A stretch of 7,358 nucleotides of DNA, taken from Gemmatimonadota bacterium (GTDB lineage: Bacteria; Gemmatimonadota; Gemmatimonadetes; Gemmatimonadales; GWC2-71-9). Both the position numbers and the translations under genes were made by a program. Of this stretch, positions 6,139 to 7,358 are shown one piece after another. Location of the stretch: positions 1 to 7,358 of the forward strand of contig QHTW01000229.1 in the NCBI GenBank assembly GCA_003220955.1, given 5' to 3'. Under the pieces are notes generated by a model. The model did no database searches, was not told the DNA's origin, and worked only from the letters and a program-made list of their open reading frames with translations. Each line of letters begins with the position of its first letter. The stretch's first letter is position 1.

Positions 6139-7358
6139 TCTCTTTCGCGACACCGTCCCGATCGCGTTAATCAAGTCGCCTAAATCGTAGGGCTTTGTCA
6201 CCGACGGCTGTCCGCAGTTCTCCAGGAACGACCGCGTTTCGTCGCGCGCCTGATCGCCCGTCACGAAGACAAACCGCCTGGCGACGAGCGGCCGGCTATT
6301 GACCAGCTGCTCGTACATGGCGCGGCCGCCAAGCCGGGGCATCTGCAGGTCCGTCACGATCGCGTCGAAGGTGCTGTCGCGCTCGCCCAGGCGCTCCATC
6401 GCCTCGAGGCCATTCTCGACCGCCACGATCTGGTGGCCCTCCCGTTCGAGCAGGAGCACCATCGCCTGCCGGTTCACGGCGTCGTCGTCGACGACGAGGA
6501 TTCGCATGCGCGGCAAGCTTTCCGCGGGGGCAGCGTGAGTCGGCTGCGCCCCCAGGAGGCTGCGGGGCAGCGTGACGACGACCTCGGCGCCGCTGCTGCC
6601 GCCGCGCGGCCGGAGCCGCAGGCTGCCGCCGGCGGACTGGGCCAGGGCGCGCGCGAGCGCGAACTCCACCTCACCGCCACCGCCTGAATGGGTAAACCGG
6701 AACGGCGAGGTGAGCCGCTGCTCCGCTTCGACGGCCAGCGGCGTGCCCGAGTCCCAGAGCGACACCACAATCGACGGGCCCGTCGCAATCGCCTCGATCC
6801 GCAGCTCGCGCGGCGGTTTCGAGGCGCGCAGCCGGCGCAACGAGAAGTCGAGCAGTTTCGTGAGCATCTCCGTGAGCTGCGCCATCGGACAGGAGACCAT
6901 CGGCAAGTCGGCCGGGACCGCCCGCATGACCTTGGCGCCGAGCTCACGGAAGGTCGACTCGCGCTCCGCCAGCACGCCGTTGATGACGACCGCCGCATCG
7001 CACGGCTCTGCGGCGCCGGCCGGATGTGCGGCGAGCTCGAGGAAGTGACTCGTAATCTCGGCGGCCCGACGGACTTCACCGTGGAGCAAAACCAGCGCGC
7101 GCGCGCGCTCAGGGTCGAGCGGGCTGCCGTGCAACAAATCCGCGAGCGCACCGATCGCTGCCAGGCGGTTGTTCAGGGCGTTGAGAACGTTGGCTGAGCC
7201 TTCATCGAGAACGACGTGTTTCACTGCGGGAGCGGAGGGCTTGACGGTTGGCGGAGGCGGTGACGGGGGCGCCGGACGCGCCTGCGGCGCTCGCACCTGC
7301 TTCTGGCGTCCCAACAGGTAGCCGATGAGCGCGCCAACTGCCGCGCCAAACCCGAACG
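6136..7358 (-). CDS. Membrane-anchored degenerate histidine kinase with intact receiver domain
   Basis: 406 residues are visible and the true start lies beyond the right edge: reading upstream of the TTG at 7314 the frame stays open into a glycine-rich membrane segment (FGFGAAVGALIGYLLG, residues 1-16). A proline-rich linker (about 21-46) follows, then a HisKA-like helix pair (about 50-112) in which LNALNNRLAAI takes the place of the usual AHDFNNLLTVI, so the phospho-acceptor histidine is N59. The ATPase-like domain (about 140-265) has lost the N-box asparagines (LTKLLDFS), keeps only part of the G1 box (DSGTP) and has GGGGEVEFA where GxGLGLA is expected. The C-terminal receiver (284-402) is intact: D290-D292, phospho-acceptor D336 (VTDLQMP), T366 and K388 (TKPYD). 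It is probably a pseudokinase whose receiver is phosphorylated by another kinase. No DNA-binding output is visible. It is convergent with the His-rich lipoprotein gene. Confidence 0.9.
   Translation of the reverse strand, partial: FGFGAAVGALIGYLLGRQKQVRAPQARPAPPSPPPPTVKPSAPAVKHVVLDEGSANVLNALNNRLAAIGALADLLHGSPLDPERARALVLLHGEVRRAAEITSHFLELAAHPAGAAEPCDAAVVINGVLAERESTFRELGAKVMRAVPADLPMVSCPMAQLTEMLTKLLDFSLRRLRASKPPRELRIEAIATGPSIVVSLWDSGTPLAVEAEQRLTSPFRFTHSGGGGEVEFALARALAQSAGGSLRLRPRGGSSGAEVVVTLPRSLLGAQPTHAAPAESLPRMRILVVDDDAVNRQAMVLLLEREGHQIVAVENGLEAMERLGERDSTFDAIVTDLQMPRLGGRAMYEQLVNSRPLVARRFVFVTGDQARDETRSFLENCGQPSVTKPYDLGDLINAIGTVSRKR

Overview
The window is GC-rich bacterial chromosomal DNA with high-GC third codon positions. 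I infer a soil or freshwater Gemmatimonadota-like organism. The grounds are the style of two proteins: a small outer-membrane barrel with an N-terminal CSIC motif, and a secreted protein ending in HFSEYAVA, both of which I associate from memory with that phylum. No taxonomic marker is present, so this is only a lean.

Layout. (1) Positions 1-2327, minus strand: a two-gene operon, a small secreted protein with an EF-hand/dockerin-type calcium loop followed 18 bp later by a large TPR-repeat protein that runs off the left edge. (2) Positions 2328-2434: a divergent control region with candidate promoters in both directions. (3) Positions 2435-3040, plus strand: a CI-like helix-turn-helix regulator with no protease domain, whose stop codon lies inside a tRNA-Lys(CTT) gene (3031-3103). 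(4) Positions 3148-4221, plus strand: a secreted histidine-rich protein whose HH / H / HxH / M ligand spacing resembles the dicopper peptidylglycine monooxygenase (PHM) fold. (5) Positions 4222-4791, minus strand: the small barrel protein, abutting the previous gene tail to tail with no gap. (6) Positions 4890-6122, plus strand: a histidine- and cysteine-rich lipoprotein of unknown family, divergent from the barrel gene across 98 bp that hold a dyad-containing promoter candidate. (7) Positions 6136-7358, minus strand: a membrane-anchored hybrid signalling protein, running off the right edge, in which the kinase half has lost its phospho-acceptor histidine and ATP-binding boxes while the receiver domain is intact.

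How the genes may work together. The HTH regulator is placed to control both itself and the lipoprotein-TPR operon, because a TTGACA-type minus-strand promoter overlaps its own start codon. The middle block (PHM-like protein, barrel protein, His-rich lipoprotein) reads as a set of exported proteins with metal- or redox-related features, though the three are not one operon and a shared function is inference. The best leads are the PHM-like copper signature, the pseudo-kinase/receiver hybrid, the 333-residue internal duplication in the TPR protein, and the control region around position 2440. I see no mobile element, integrase or CRISPR array.
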